A stretch of DNA of 64,000 nt from Oscillospiraceae bacterium (GCA_015067495.1 SVMI01000003.1:1-64000), one strand, 5' to 3'. Numbered from the stretch's first letter, positions 27,227 to 36,395 are shown. Made by a program: numbers and translations. Notes: generated from the letters alone by a model not told the origin.

Positions 27227-28549
27227 ATGAATCTGAAAATCAAAGCACTGCTCATCGCTTGTCTGATTTTCTCGGTTTTGATCCTCGCAAGCGGCTGTGT
27301 GGCGGAGAATACGCCCTATGATGTCAACGATGCGGACAATTACAAGGTCAGCGTCAAATTCGATGCCAACGGCGGTATTTTCACTACCAATACCTCGGTG
27401 ATCGTGGACTCGTTCAACCTTTCGGAGCTGCCGGTGGGCAGCGACGGCAAGGCGCAGATCGCGCTGATCGCGCCCGATCATCCCGCCCGCGGCAACGACG
27501 CGTTTACGGCGATCAACAACGGATACTTTCTGGCAGGCTGGTATGCCAACCGAACAGAAACCCTTGACGCAGACGGAAAGACGACCTATGTCTATTCCGA
27601 TAAGTGGGATTTTGAAGCGGATACGCTGTCTGTGGATGCAGACGGCACCTATACCTCCGCACAGCCTGTGCTGACCTTGTACGCAGCATGGATCCCGCTG
27701 TTTGAAATTGAATTTTACGACCTGACAACAGGCGATTATCTGGAAAGCTACGTGTTCAATCCCACCCAGCAGCAGGAGATCCTGATCCCCCAGTGGAGTA
27801 CGGAGACAGGCGGGATCGAGATGCACGACTTCCCCAAAAAGTCCGGCTGGACCTTTGAGGCGGTTTACGCCGACGCAGCCGGCACACAGCCGCTGAGCGT
27901 CACAGCTGTAAAGCATCCCGGTGTCGTTGATGAGGTCAACGGCATGGCAAAGGATCATGTGATGAAGCTTTACGTGGACTTCGCGGAAGGGGAGTGGTAC
28001 CACATTTACAATGTGGAGCAGTTCCTTGACCACGCAAGCGTCAATGCAAGCTTTGTCATCCATGAGGATCTGGATTTTGAAGGTCAGATCTGGCCGTCCT
28101 CTCTGATGCATGGCAACTACTCCGGGCAGATCCGGGGCAACGGACACACCTTCTCCAACATCACCTTCGAGCAGACCAACAACTCCAAGGTCAACTCGGG
28201 CCTGTTTGGCAACCTGACGGAAACGGCAGTTCTGGAAGACCTGACCTTTGAGAACGTGACCTTCACCATCAAGGGCGGCACCCGTGTTTCCGGCGCAAAC
28301 TTCGGTCTGCTGGCAGGCACGGTCTCCGAGGGCGCAAAGGTTGAGGATGTGACGGTCAGCAACAGTACGCTGCAGATCGATTCGACCTGTTACTTCGGTA
28401 CTACCGATTACTGCCTCGGTCTTGTCTGCGGTCTGGGCACTACCGACATCGACCCTGCCGGTATTACCTGCAAGGCAGTGGGCGAAAACCCTGAGAATCT
28501 CTCCATCACAGTCAATGACGGTGTGGTAACACTGCAATTCAGTGAATAA
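27227..28549 (+). CDS. lipoprotein with InlB-like repeat and beta-helix-like region
   Basis: 440 residues. The signal peptide has lipobox LASGC. Residues about 45-145 look like a Listeria-Bacteroides (InlB B-type) repeat: VKFDANGG ... FLAGWYAN ... LTLYAAW. A second related segment (EIEFYD...GWTFEAVY) follows, then a C-terminal right-handed-helix-like region of the GLUG type (GNGHTFSNITFEQTNNSKVNSGLFGNL). These domains are usual in adhesive or substrate-binding surface proteins. It lies between the protease and the peptide-binding protein with only 28 nt to the latter, so a role in holding substrate or peptides near the importer is possible but unproven. The ribosome site is weak. Confidence 0.75.
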   Translation: MNLKIKALLIACLIFSVLILASGCVAENTPYDVNDADNYKVSVKFDANGGIFTTNTSVIVDSFNLSELPVGSDGKAQIALIAPDHPARGNDAFTAINNGYFLAGWYANRTETLDADGKTTYVYSDKWDFEADTLSVDADGTYTSAQPVLTLYAAWIPLFEIEFYDLTTGDYLESYVFNPTQQQEILIPQWSTETGGIEMHDFPKKSGWTFEAVYADAAGTQPLSVTAVKHPGVVDEVNGMAKDHVMKLYVDFAEGEWYHIYNVEQFLDHASVNASFVIHEDLDFEGQIWPSSLMHGNYSGQIRGNGHTFSNITFEQTNNSKVNSGLFGNLTETAVLEDLTFENVTFTIKGGTRVSGANFGLLAGTVSEGAKVEDVTVSNSTLQIDSTCYFGTTDYCLGLVCGLGTTDIDPAGITCKAVGENPENLSITVNDGVVTLQFSE

Positions 28550-28576
28550 GACACCGAATAATAAAGGAGCGACATT

Positions 28577-31153
28577 ATGAAAAAAAGAATTTGTTCCATG
28601 CTCCTGTGCCTTGTCATGTGCGCAGGAATGGCATCCATGTTTGCCGGCTGCAGCGGCAACGCGGCAACAGATGCCTTCGTCATCATGGTCGACCAGCTGG
28701 ACGGCCTGTTTAACCCCTTCTTCTCCACCTCCGCATCTGACGGCACCATCGTCGCCATGACCCAGATCGGCATGCTGGGTTCCAAGTATGTGAACGGTGA
28801 AGTGGAAGTCGCCTACGGCGACAACGAAGCAGTCGTCGTCAAGGACTATGACATCGTGGAAAATGCCAACGGCACCACCACCTACACCTTCGTTCTGAAG
28901 AACGGCATCCAGTTCTCCGACGGTCATCCCCTGACCATGGAAGACGTGCTGTTTAACTACTATGTCTACCTCGACCCGGTCTACACCGGCTCCAATACCC
29001 TCTACTCCACCGATATTCTGGGCTTGAGCGAGTACCGCACCCAGACCGTCGGCTCTGCTTCCGATGACAGCGACAACCTGATCTCCTCTCAGGCTGCCAC
29101 CAGAGCGCAGGCCCGTATCAATGAGCTGGTCAACCTGTTCCGCGCAGAGCTGAAGGCATCTGCCACCAACGAAGTGGGTTACGAAGCCATGAAGGCTGCC
29201 ATCAACAGCCACAAGGTCAGCTCCGGCTACATCTCCGCCATTTCCAACGATTCCTCCGAGGTCTCCAACGCAAATCTGCTGAAGGATTACGAGTACGCTC
29301 TGGAGCTGTTCAAAAAGGAGCTGGGCACTGACTACCTCAGCGCGCAGGAGTCCTACAAGGAAGAGCCCTACAAGTCCCACAAGGAATTTGAGGACGAGAT
29401 CTTCTGCTTCATGTACACCGAGGGCTATGTTCAGGTCGAGTATGCAGAGGGTGCTGACGGCAAGATCGACCGCACCACCATCGAGAAGCTGACCAAGAAC
29501 TATCCCGCTTCCATCACTACCAAGGAAGCTGCCATCGACTACATCTTCAATGATAAGATCGCCCGTCAGCTGGACATCATCCTCTACTACTGGGCAACCG
29601 GCACCACCCTGAACACCGAGTTCACCGCTAAGGCAAAGGAAGTCATCCTCCACGAGAACGTGGCTGACGACGGCTCTCTGGCAGTTGAGAATATCTCCGG
29701 CATCGTTTCTCTGGGTCACACCGACGCAGCTGGCTCTACCATTAAGGTCAATGGTACAGATTACACCGTTGCCTCCGGTCACAATGCTGACGGCACGGTT
29801 ACCAACACCGCAGAGTACGATGTCCTGCAGATCACCATCGACGGCATCGACCCCAAGGCGATCTGGAACTTCGCTCTGACCGTCGCTCCCCAGCACTATT
29901 ACGGCGAGGGCAGCTCCGTGGGCGTTGACATCGCCAACAACAAGTTCGGCGTTGAGTTCGCAAGCTTTGACTTCATGGCAAATATCATCCAGTCCACCAG
30001 AAACATCAAGCTGCCCATGGGTGCAGGTGCTTACAAGGTCACCGATGCCGAAAACAACGACAGCCCCTCCGAGAGCAGCTTCTACATCAACAACGTCGCT
30101 TACTTCAAGCGCAACGACAAGTTTACCACCGTTGGCACCGGCATCGAAAATGCAAAGATCGAAAAGATCCGCTACAAGATCGTCAGCTCCAACAACGCAA
30201 TCGCTGCCCTTGAGAAGGGTGAAGTACACTACATTTCCCCGTCTTTGACCACCGACAACTATGAGAAGCTGGATAAGCTGGCTTCCAAGGGTGTTGTGAC
30301 CATTACGGAAGATCAGCTGGGCTACGGCTACATCGGCATCAACTCCGCAAAGGTCAACGACATCAACCTGCGTAAGGCGATCATGTGCGCCATGAACACC
30401 AGCCTTGCACTGGACTACTACCGCGCAGGTACTGCTGACCAGATCTACTGGCCCATGTCTCTGGTCTCTTGGGCGCATCCCACCGGCGCGGACCGCACCG
30501 ACAACGGCTTTGATTATCCCCAGCTGGGCGCATGGAACGAAGATATTGCCATCAACAATATCGAAAAGTACATGCAGGAAGCAGGCGTCAGCGCCGGCGA
30601 CAGCCAGCTGAAGGTCACCTTCACCATTGCAGGCTCCAGCCTGCAGGATCACCCCACCTACAAGGTCTTCCGCGACGCAGCCGCGCTGCTTAATGAGCTG
30701 GGCTGGGATGTGGAGGTCGTCTGTGACACCCAGGCTCTGACCAAGATCAATACCGGCTCTCTGCAGGTTTGGGCTGCTGCATGGTCCTCTGCGCTGGACC
30801 CCGATATGTATCAGGTCTACCACAAGGATTCCACCGCGACCAGCACGCTGGCATGGGGCTACAACTGGCTCAAGACCAGCGGCACTGCTGAGGAGCTGAA
30901 CATCCTCGACGAGCTGAGCGATCTGATCGATCAGGCCCGTGAGACCAACGACAAGTCTGTCCGTGCAGAGCTGTATCAGCAGGCAATGTCTCAGGTTCTG
31001 GAGCTGGCAGTGGAGCTGCCTGTCTACCAGCGTGACGTTCTGTACGCTTTCAATTCCAAGGTGATCAACGCCGACAGCCTGCCCAGCGATGCAGAGATGA
31101 ATCCCTATTCCTCTCCGCTGGACCGTATTTGGGAAGTTGAATTCGCCAGCTGA
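28577..31153 (+). CDS. oppA: oligopeptide ABC transporter substrate-binding lipoprotein
   Basis: 858 residues, far above the usual 520-600 of family 5 binding proteins. The signal peptide has lipobox FAGC. Family 5 features are visible at both ends: YTFVLKNGIQFSDGHPLTMEDVLFNYYVYLDP near residue 95, and a C-terminal part ending with IWEVEF. A poorly conserved insertion fills about residues 150-430, rich in Lys/Glu and Ser. It should capture peptides released by the upstream protease and deliver them to the permeases. AAAGGAG precedes the ATG. The gene is followed directly by both permeases and both ATPases. Confidence 0.9.
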   Translation: MKKRICSMLLCLVMCAGMASMFAGCSGNAATDAFVIMVDQLDGLFNPFFSTSASDGTIVAMTQIGMLGSKYVNGEVEVAYGDNEAVVVKDYDIVENANGTTTYTFVLKNGIQFSDGHPLTMEDVLFNYYVYLDPVYTGSNTLYSTDILGLSEYRTQTVGSASDDSDNLISSQAATRAQARINELVNLFRAELKASATNEVGYEAMKAAINSHKVSSGYISAISNDSSEVSNANLLKDYEYALELFKKELGTDYLSAQESYKEEPYKSHKEFEDEIFCFMYTEGYVQVEYAEGADGKIDRTTIEKLTKNYPASITTKEAAIDYIFNDKIARQLDIILYYWATGTTLNTEFTAKAKEVILHENVADDGSLAVENISGIVSLGHTDAAGSTIKVNGTDYTVASGHNADGTVTNTAEYDVLQITIDGIDPKAIWNFALTVAPQHYYGEGSSVGVDIANNKFGVEFASFDFMANIIQSTRNIKLPMGAGAYKVTDAENNDSPSESSFYINNVAYFKRNDKFTTVGTGIENAKIEKIRYKIVSSNNAIAALEKGEVHYISPSLTTDNYEKLDKLASKGVVTITEDQLGYGYIGINSAKVNDINLRKAIMCAMNTSLALDYYRAGTADQIYWPMSLVSWAHPTGADRTDNGFDYPQLGAWNEDIAINNIEKYMQEAGVSAGDSQLKVTFTIAGSSLQDHPTYKVFRDAAALLNELGWDVEVVCDTQALTKINTGSLQVWAAAWSSALDPDMYQVYHKDSTATSTLAWGYNWLKTSGTAEELNILDELSDLIDQARETNDKSVRAELYQQAMSQVLELAVELPVYQRDVLYAFNSKVINADSLPSDAEMNPYSSPLDRIWEVEFAS

Positions 31154-31169
31154 TTCATTGGAGTAATTT

Positions 31170-32162
31170 ATGATTAAATACATCGCCAAACGATTAGCAT
31201 ATTCGCTTCTGATCCTTCTTGGCGTTTCCATGATCATTTATTTCCTCATCCGGTTGATGCCCGTTGATTTTATCCAGGATAAGATCAACGCCATCAATCA
31301 GGGTGGTGCAACCGTCAGTGAAGAGACCGTCAAAGCCATGTACGAGATGTACGGCTTGGGCGACAACAGCTTTTTGGGCATCCTGAAGGGCTACTTCAAC
31401 TGGCTGGGCGCACTGACACGGTTTGATCTTGGCACCAGCTTTGTCTACGGACTTCCCGTGGCAGACGTGATCTTTGAACACATGGGTGTTTCCTTTGCGA
31501 TCGCATTGATCGCCACCATTTTTGAGTTCATGATCGCGATCCCGCTGGGTATCACCGCCTCGACTCATCAGTACAGCTTCCGCGATTATCTCGTCACGAT
31601 CCTCGTGATGATCGGCATTTCTCTGCCGTCGTTCTTCTTCGGTCAGATGCTGAAGGATGCATTGGCTCTGAAGCTGGGGTGGTTCCCGGCATCGGGTCTG
31701 ATCGACGCGACGGCATCCCACACGGGTATCGCATTGCTTCTTGACTATGCCAAGCACGTGTTTATCCCCATTCTGACCATCGTCATTTTAAGCATCGGCG
31801 CCAGAATGAGAATGACCAGAACGAACATGCTGGAGGTCATGAATTCCGACTACATCCGCACCGCCCGCGCCAAGGGTCTGAAGGAGAGTGTTGTCATCAA
31901 CAAGCACGCTTTCCGCAATACCCTGATCCCGCTGGTGACCTCTTTGGCAGGTCTGCTGCCGAGCCTTTTCTCCGGTGCGATCATCACCGAGCAGGTGTTT
32001 GACCTGCCCGGCATCGGTAACATCGCTCTGGATGCGATGAACCGTGGCGACATTCCCTTTATCATGGGCTATAACATGTTTTTGGCGCTGCTGAGCGTTC
32101 TGGGTGTTCTGCTGGCTGACCTGATGTACGGTTTGGTCGATCCCAGAGTCAAACTTGAGTAA
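31170..32162 (+). CDS. oppB: oligopeptide ABC transporter permease (OppB/DppB type)
   Basis: 330 residues. It begins with MIKYIAKRLAYSLLILLGVSMIIYFLIRLMP, the classic OppB start, and has six membrane segments. The EAA motif region is DYIRTARAKGLKESVVINKHAFRNTLIPL near residue 225, and the C terminus is LADLMYGLVDPRVKLE. It forms half of the peptide channel. It lies 16 nt after the binding-protein gene. Confidence 0.95.
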   Translation: MIKYIAKRLAYSLLILLGVSMIIYFLIRLMPVDFIQDKINAINQGGATVSEETVKAMYEMYGLGDNSFLGILKGYFNWLGALTRFDLGTSFVYGLPVADVIFEHMGVSFAIALIATIFEFMIAIPLGITASTHQYSFRDYLVTILVMIGISLPSFFFGQMLKDALALKLGWFPASGLIDATASHTGIALLLDYAKHVFIPILTIVILSIGARMRMTRTNMLEVMNSDYIRTARAKGLKESVVINKHAFRNTLIPLVTSLAGLLPSLFSGAIITEQVFDLPGIGNIALDAMNRGDIPFIMGYNMFLALLSVLGVLLADLMYGLVDPRVKLE

Positions 32163-32174
32163 GGAGGCAATCAG

Positions 32175-33218
32175 ATGGAAAAGCTTGAAAACAACCAAGC
32201 TCCCGCAGAAGTTGCGGACAACGAAGTGCCTCTTGACAAAAATGTGCGTCTAATGTCGCCGACCCGTATGGTGGTGCGTCGCTTCTTCCGCTCCAAGCTC
32301 AGCATTCTGGGCTTGGTGATGGTCATCAGTCTGTTCCTTTTCAGCTTTGTCGGACCGCTGGTGTATACCCAGTGGGGCGAGATCGAGCTGGATGAGAGCG
32401 GCAAGACCGAGTATTCCATCGCGGAAACCACCTACACGGTCAACGGCGTGACCTATACCGTCCGCCAGACCACAGAAAAGTACCTGAAGGACAACTTCCT
32501 CGCCCCGCCCTCTGCGGAGCATATCCTCGGCACGGACAACGAAGGCTACGACATTTTCGTCCGTTTGATGTACGGCGGCAGAATTTCCCTGACCGTCAGC
32601 TTCATCGCAGTCTTCCTGATCACGATCCTCGGTGTCGTACTGGGCGGCGTTGCTGGCTACTTCGGCGGTGCAGTGGACAACGTGATCATGCGTGTGTCCG
32701 ATGTTCTGATGTGCCTGCCCGGCGTGCCGATCCTGCTGATCATCAGCACCATTCTGGATGCGTCGGACATCGATGCCAAATACAGAATATACCTTCTGAT
32801 GGTCTACCTGACCTTTATTTCATGGACGGGTACGGCTCGTCTTGTCAGAGGTCAGATCCTGAGCCTTCGTGAGCAGGAGTATATGGTCGCCGCGGAGGCG
32901 ATGGGCTATTCCACCTTCCGCAAGATCTTCAAGCATCTTGTGCCGAACGTTATGCCGCAGCTGATCGTGCAGATGAGCCTGAGCCTCGGCAGCATGATCC
33001 TCTACGAAGCAACACTGTCGTACCTGAATTTGGGTGTCAAAGCACCCTATGCGGCATGGGGTACGATGATCAATATCATCTCGACCAATCAGAACGTCCT
33101 GCAAAACCACTGGAATGTGTGGGTGCCTGCAGGTATCTGCATCGTTATCGCCGTTCTGGGCTTCAACTTTGTTGGCGACGGTCTGCGTGATGCACTGGAT
33201 CCGAAAGCGAGGAGATAA
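32175..33218 (+). CDS. oppC: oligopeptide ABC transporter permease (OppC/DppC type)
   Basis: 347 residues. A cytoplasmic N-terminal tail, the OppC_N segment (FFRSKLSILGLVMVISLFLFSFVGPL) and a loop containing HILGTDNEGYDIFVRLMYGGRISL precede further membrane segments. The EAA motif is AAEAMGYSTFRKIFKHLVPNVMPQLI. The external loop after the first helix (about 60-105) is longer than in typical OppC. AAGGAGG precedes the ATG, 12 nt after the previous stop. Confidence 0.95.
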   Translation: MEKLENNQAPAEVADNEVPLDKNVRLMSPTRMVVRRFFRSKLSILGLVMVISLFLFSFVGPLVYTQWGEIELDESGKTEYSIAETTYTVNGVTYTVRQTTEKYLKDNFLAPPSAEHILGTDNEGYDIFVRLMYGGRISLTVSFIAVFLITILGVVLGGVAGYFGGAVDNVIMRVSDVLMCLPGVPILLIISTILDASDIDAKYRIYLLMVYLTFISWTGTARLVRGQILSLREQEYMVAAEAMGYSTFRKIFKHLVPNVMPQLIVQMSLSLGSMILYEATLSYLNLGVKAPYAAWGTMINIISTNQNVLQNHWNVWVPAGICIVIAVLGFNFVGDGLRDALDPKARR

Positions 33219-33221
33219 GCT

Positions 33222-34427
33222 ATGGCAAATAATGACCGTTATCTCTCCGGCAAGGAGGTTCGCGCCATCGCGAAGGCGAATGCCCGGGAAATCAAGCGTC
33301 TGGAGGCTTACAAAAACCGCAAGGCTCCCGAGTCGGAGTTCCTTGCGGAAATGCGCGATCCCAGTAACATTCTGGAAATCGAAGATCTGCACACCTTTTT
33401 CTACACGGAACAGGGCGTTGTGCAGGCTGTGAACGGCGTTTCCTATGATGTACCGCGCAATGCGGTGGTGGGTGTCGTGGGCGAAAGCGGCTGCGGCAAG
33501 TCCGTTACCGCCATGAGCGTCATGCGCCTGATCCAAGGACCTGCCGGTCAGATCGTTGACGGCTCGATCCGCTTCAAGGCATACGACTACAAGCGCGATG
33601 CCAAGGGCAACCCCGTCCTCAAGGAAGGCTCCCAGACCGAGTACGAAATGGAAGAAAAGGTCTACGACATCGCAAAAATGCCCGTCCATGAGATCCACCG
33701 CATCCGTGGTAAGCAGGTGGCAATGATCTTCCAAGAGCCGATGACCTCTCTGAATCCCGTGTTCACCATCGGTGAGCAGCTGGACGAGGTCACCTTCATC
33801 CATACCCCCGGCGCGACCAAGGAGCAGGCACGCGCTAAGTCAGAGGAAATGCTGCGCCTTGTTGGCATCATCCCGGAAAATGTCTACAACGCGTTCCCCC
33901 ATGAGCTGTCCGGCGGTATGCGTCAGCGTGTCATGATCGCCATGGCACTGGCGGCAGAGCCCCGCCTGATCATCGCGGACGAGCCGACCACCGCTCTGGA
34001 CGTGACCATTCAGGCGCAGATCCTCGATCTGCTGCAGGACATCAAGAACAAGATCGACGGCTCGATCCTGCTGATCACTCATGACTTAGGCGTCATTGCA
34101 GAGATGGCGGACTATGTGGTCGTCATGTACGCGGGTAAGGTCATCGAGAAGGGTACGGTGCAGGAGATCTTCCGGGATCCCCGCCATCCCTACACCATCG
34201 GCTTGCAGAAATCCAAGCCCACCATGACCTTGGACGACGGCACGGAGCTTTACAACATTCCGGGCAACGTTCCCAACCCCATCAACATGCCCAGCTACTG
34301 CTATTTCAAGGAAAGATGCGACAAGTGTACGGCAAAGTGTGCGGGGGATTATCCCTGCATGGTGCAGGTCAGCCCCACCCACTTCGTCGCCTGCCATCTG
34401 TACAGTGAGGAGGAGAACCATGGCTGA
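33222..34427 (+). CDS. oppD: oligopeptide ABC transporter ATP-binding protein (OppD type)
   Basis: 401 residues. Walker A is GESGCGKSVT (about residue 86). The Q loop is IFQEPMTSLNPV, the signature LSGGMRQRV, Walker B LIIADEPTTALD, and the H loop LLITHDLG. An extra charged segment of about 35 residues is inserted before the Q loop (about 112-155, after SIRFKAYDY), and the N terminus carries about 45 extra residues. The C-terminal oligopeptide domain has a Cys cluster (CYFKERCDKCTAKCAGDYPC). It powers peptide import with the next gene, with which it overlaps by 8 nt. Confidence 0.94.
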   Translation: MANNDRYLSGKEVRAIAKANAREIKRLEAYKNRKAPESEFLAEMRDPSNILEIEDLHTFFYTEQGVVQAVNGVSYDVPRNAVVGVVGESGCGKSVTAMSVMRLIQGPAGQIVDGSIRFKAYDYKRDAKGNPVLKEGSQTEYEMEEKVYDIAKMPVHEIHRIRGKQVAMIFQEPMTSLNPVFTIGEQLDEVTFIHTPGATKEQARAKSEEMLRLVGIIPENVYNAFPHELSGGMRQRVMIAMALAAEPRLIIADEPTTALDVTIQAQILDLLQDIKNKIDGSILLITHDLGVIAEMADYVVVMYAGKVIEKGTVQEIFRDPRHPYTIGLQKSKPTMTLDDGTELYNIPGNVPNPINMPSYCYFKERCDKCTAKCAGDYPCMVQVSPTHFVACHLYSEEENHG

Positions 34428-35514
34428 TGAAAAAGTAATGGAAAATGTCCCTCAGTACGATGACGCGGTGCTGGAAAAGGAATTTCAGGAAAAGCGGCAG
34501 CGGCAGATCGCAGAGGATTTCGCCAAGCCCTTTGACCCGGATTGCATTCTGGAGGTGCGGCATCTTCGCAAGTGCTTCCCCCTGAAGAAGACCATCACCG
34601 GCAAGGTCACCAAGGAGCTGGTGGCGGTGGACGATGTGTCCTTCAAACTTAAGGCGGGCGAGACACTCGGCATCGTGGGCGAATCCGGCTGCGGCAAAAC
34701 CACCACCGGCAGAGCTATTTTGAAGCTGCACCAGCCCACCGGCGGTCAGATCATCTTCAACGGCGAGGATATCACCCATTTTGATTCCAAGCAGATGCGC
34801 CCCATCCGCCAGCAGATGCAGATCATTTTTCAGGATCCCTATTCCTCACTTCCCCCCAGATCTACAGTCGGCGGCATCCTCAGCGAACCCGTTGAGGTTC
34901 ACGGCATCGTGCCGAAGGAGCAGGTTAAGGACTACGTTCTGGAGCTGATGGACAAGTGCGGTCTGCGCGACTACTATTACGAGCGATATCCCCACGAATT
35001 TTCCGGCGGTCAGCGTCAGAGGATCTGCATCGCACGTGCGCTGTCGGTCAATCCGAAGCTGGTCATTTGTGACGAGCCGGTCTCCGCACTGGACGTGTCC
35101 ATTCAGGCGCAGATCATCAACTTGCTGAAAAAGCTGCAGCGGGAGATGAATTTGGCGTATATTTTCATTTCCCACGATCTTTCGGTGGTCAAGTTCATTT
35201 CCGATAAGATCGGCGTCATGTATCTGGGCGCGATGATGGAGTTTGGCACGAAGGAGGATATTTTCAGAAATCCTCTGCATCCTTATACTAAGGCACTGTT
35301 CTCCGCTGTTCCCAATCCCGACCCGGACAATAAGACGGAGCGCATCAAGCTGGAGGGAGATATTCCGTCCCCGGCAAATCCGCCCAAGGGCTGCCGTTTC
35401 CACACCCGCTGCCCCTACGCAACGGAGAAGTGCAAGCATGTAGTGCCGGAGTACCGGGAGTATGAGCCGGGTCACTTCGCGGCATGCCATATGCTGGAGC
35501 AGGACAATGGCTAA
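34420..35514 (+). CDS. oppF: oligopeptide ABC transporter ATP-binding protein (OppF type)
   Basis: 364 residues. Walker A is GESGCGKTTTGRAIL, the Q loop IIFQDPYSSLPPR, the signature FSGGQRQR, Walker B LVICDEPVSALD, and the H loop FISHDLS. The C terminus has the oligopeptide domain (GCRFHTRCPYATEKC). The start is ATG 34420, preceded by GAGGAGG; the frame is open from 34339 without a ribosome site. It overlaps oppD by 8 nt and the next small gene by 8 nt. Confidence 0.94.
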   Translation: MADEKVMENVPQYDDAVLEKEFQEKRQRQIAEDFAKPFDPDCILEVRHLRKCFPLKKTITGKVTKELVAVDDVSFKLKAGETLGIVGESGCGKTTTGRAILKLHQPTGGQIIFNGEDITHFDSKQMRPIRQQMQIIFQDPYSSLPPRSTVGGILSEPVEVHGIVPKEQVKDYVLELMDKCGLRDYYYERYPHEFSGGQRQRICIARALSVNPKLVICDEPVSALDVSIQAQIINLLKKLQREMNLAYIFISHDLSVVKFISDKIGVMYLGAMMEFGTKEDIFRNPLHPYTKALFSAVPNPDPDNKTERIKLEGDIPSPANPPKGCRFHTRCPYATEKCKHVVPEYREYEPGHFAACHMLEQDNG

Positions 35515-35746
35515 GAAAGAGAAGATCACCTATGTGGACGATGGCAGAACCATTGCCGACATGAGCGACGTGGCTGGCGCAGGGGGGCTTCCCAAGCGCA
35601 ACCCCTATACACCCCGGCCGAAGTTCAAAGAGGTCTGGAAGACCTACTGGAGCGCTGTGAGAATGATGCTGGTGCCGATGGCGGTCGTCGTAGGCGCACT
35701 GGTCATCATCTATTTGATCATGCTCCTTGCCTTTTGGCTGATGTAA
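35507..35746 (+). CDS. small single-span membrane protein at the end of the opp operon
   Basis: 79 residues. The N-terminal half is hydrophilic with Pro-rich NPYTPRPKF, and a strongly hydrophobic segment occupies about residues 50-76 (MMLVPMAVVVGALVIIYLIMLLAFWLM) to the very C terminus. It overlaps oppF by 8 nt and has GGAGCAGG before ATG 35507, so it is translated with the transporter. It could be a small accessory subunit of the importer. I know no family for it. Confidence 0.72.
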   Translation: MAKKEKITYVDDGRTIADMSDVAGAGGLPKRNPYTPRPKFKEVWKTYWSAVRMMLVPMAVVVGALVIIYLIMLLAFWLM

Positions 35747-35749
35747 AGC

Positions 35750-35780
35750 AAAACACCACCCGTTCGGGTGGTGTTTTAAT
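35750..35780. terminator. bidirectional terminator after the opp operon
   Basis: AAAACACCACCC-GTTC-GGGTGGTGTTTT has A and T runs on both sides. It lies between convergent opp and XRE genes. Confidence 0.88.
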
Positions 35781-35804
35781 TATGCGGCGGACATATAATG
35801 GGGG

Positions 35805-36008
35805 TTAATCTTCCGTAATAATCAGTAAATCGTTAGGAGTGCAGTTGAGCAGCAAGCACATTGCTTCAATGTTCTCGTATTGAATAGACTTGGTTTCGTT
35901 GTTGATCATCTTGTTGAAGTTTTGATAACTCATACCAAGCTGCTTGTAGAGCCAATATTTCGTTTTGCCTTGCTTTTCCAATAATTCAAGAGCGTTGAGT
36001 TTAATCAT
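35805..36008 (-). CDS. XRE-family (Cro/C1-type) repressor 1 of the accessory island
   Basis: 67 residues forming a minimal helix-turn-helix protein: KTKYWLYKQLGMSYQNFNKMINNETKSI covers the DNA-binding helices, and CTPNDLLII ends the fold. GGGAGA precedes ATG 36008; the ATG at 36023 is unlikely. It is divergent from the 67-residue Cys-rich gene, and the 32-bp palindrome in the shared promoter is the expected operator. It is not similar in sequence to the XRE protein at 38819, although both face the same kind of target gene. Confidence 0.85.
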   Translation of the reverse strand: MIKLNALELLEKQGKTKYWLYKQLGMSYQNFNKMINNETKSIQYENIEAMCLLLNCTPNDLLIITED

Positions 36009-36061
36009 GACGTATTCTCCCATCAGTTATGTATTGATGAGATAATACCCTAAAATTATTC

Positions 36062-36100
36062 TTTACATATAGACTAATGCATTATATAATGTAATAGTCT
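36062..36100 (+). promoter_or_regulatory. promoter with 32-bp palindromic operator, Cys-rich gene copy 1
   Basis: TTTACA (36062-36067), 17 nt, TATAAT (36085-36090). A palindrome at 36069-36100 has arms TAGACTA/TAGTCTA and core CATTATATAATG; 28 of 32 positions are symmetric and it covers the -10. This is a strong candidate operator for the adjacent XRE protein. Confidence 0.78.
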
Positions 36101-36116
36101 ACTATGGGAGGTTGTC

Positions 36117-36320
36117 ATGATAATCGATGTAACGGGAATTGAATTGATACCGGGTAATTGCGGCAGGGACTGTCCCGGCAGATATGAAGCGGCAGGGCTG
36201 AATTGTTGCTGCAACGAATGCGATTACATGATCTGCTGTTTGGAGACCCACGACCCAGAGGAATGTATAAATTGTCGTGATCAGGACTGCCCGCATGCGG
36301 GGGGAGGCAGGGCGATATAG
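36117..36320 (+). CDS. 67-residue protein with 11 cysteines, copy 1
   Basis: Cysteines are at 15, 19, 30, 31, 32, 35, 40, 41, 50, 53 and 58, plus His45 and His60, arranged CxxxC, CCCxxC, CC, CxxC. This suggests binding of zinc or another metal cluster. There is no signal peptide or membrane segment. GGGAGG lies 7 nt before the ATG. It differs from the copy at 39188 in only four residues. The final codons and stop lie in a partial copy of the tRNA-Val 3' end. I do not recognise a characterised family. A divergent XRE repressor and operator sit directly upstream, so expression is probably off by default. Confidence 0.8.
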   Translation: MIIDVTGIELIPGNCGRDCPGRYEAAGLNCCCNECDYMICCLETHDPEECINCRDQDCPHAGGGRAI

Positions 36321-36322
36321 GA
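36313..36322. other. degenerate tRNA-Val 3'-end remnant
   Basis: CGATATAGGA matches the internal part of the tRNA-Val 3' end and then diverges. It coincides with the stop codon of the Cys-rich gene and is probably the oldest of four attachment-like remnants. Confidence 0.45.
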
Positions 36323-36395
36323 CGCCATTCGTATTTTATTTATGAATCCGCGTCCACAGCCGCAGGGCTGCGTCCTCGGCTTCATGGACTCTTCT

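Noticed and set aside
21221-31237. Minus-strand open frame of 3338 codons
   Set aside because: It lies opposite the subtilase, lipoprotein and oppA genes, which have signal peptides, family motifs and ribosome sites. The reverse frame is open because of biased codon use and has no recognisable domain or start signal.
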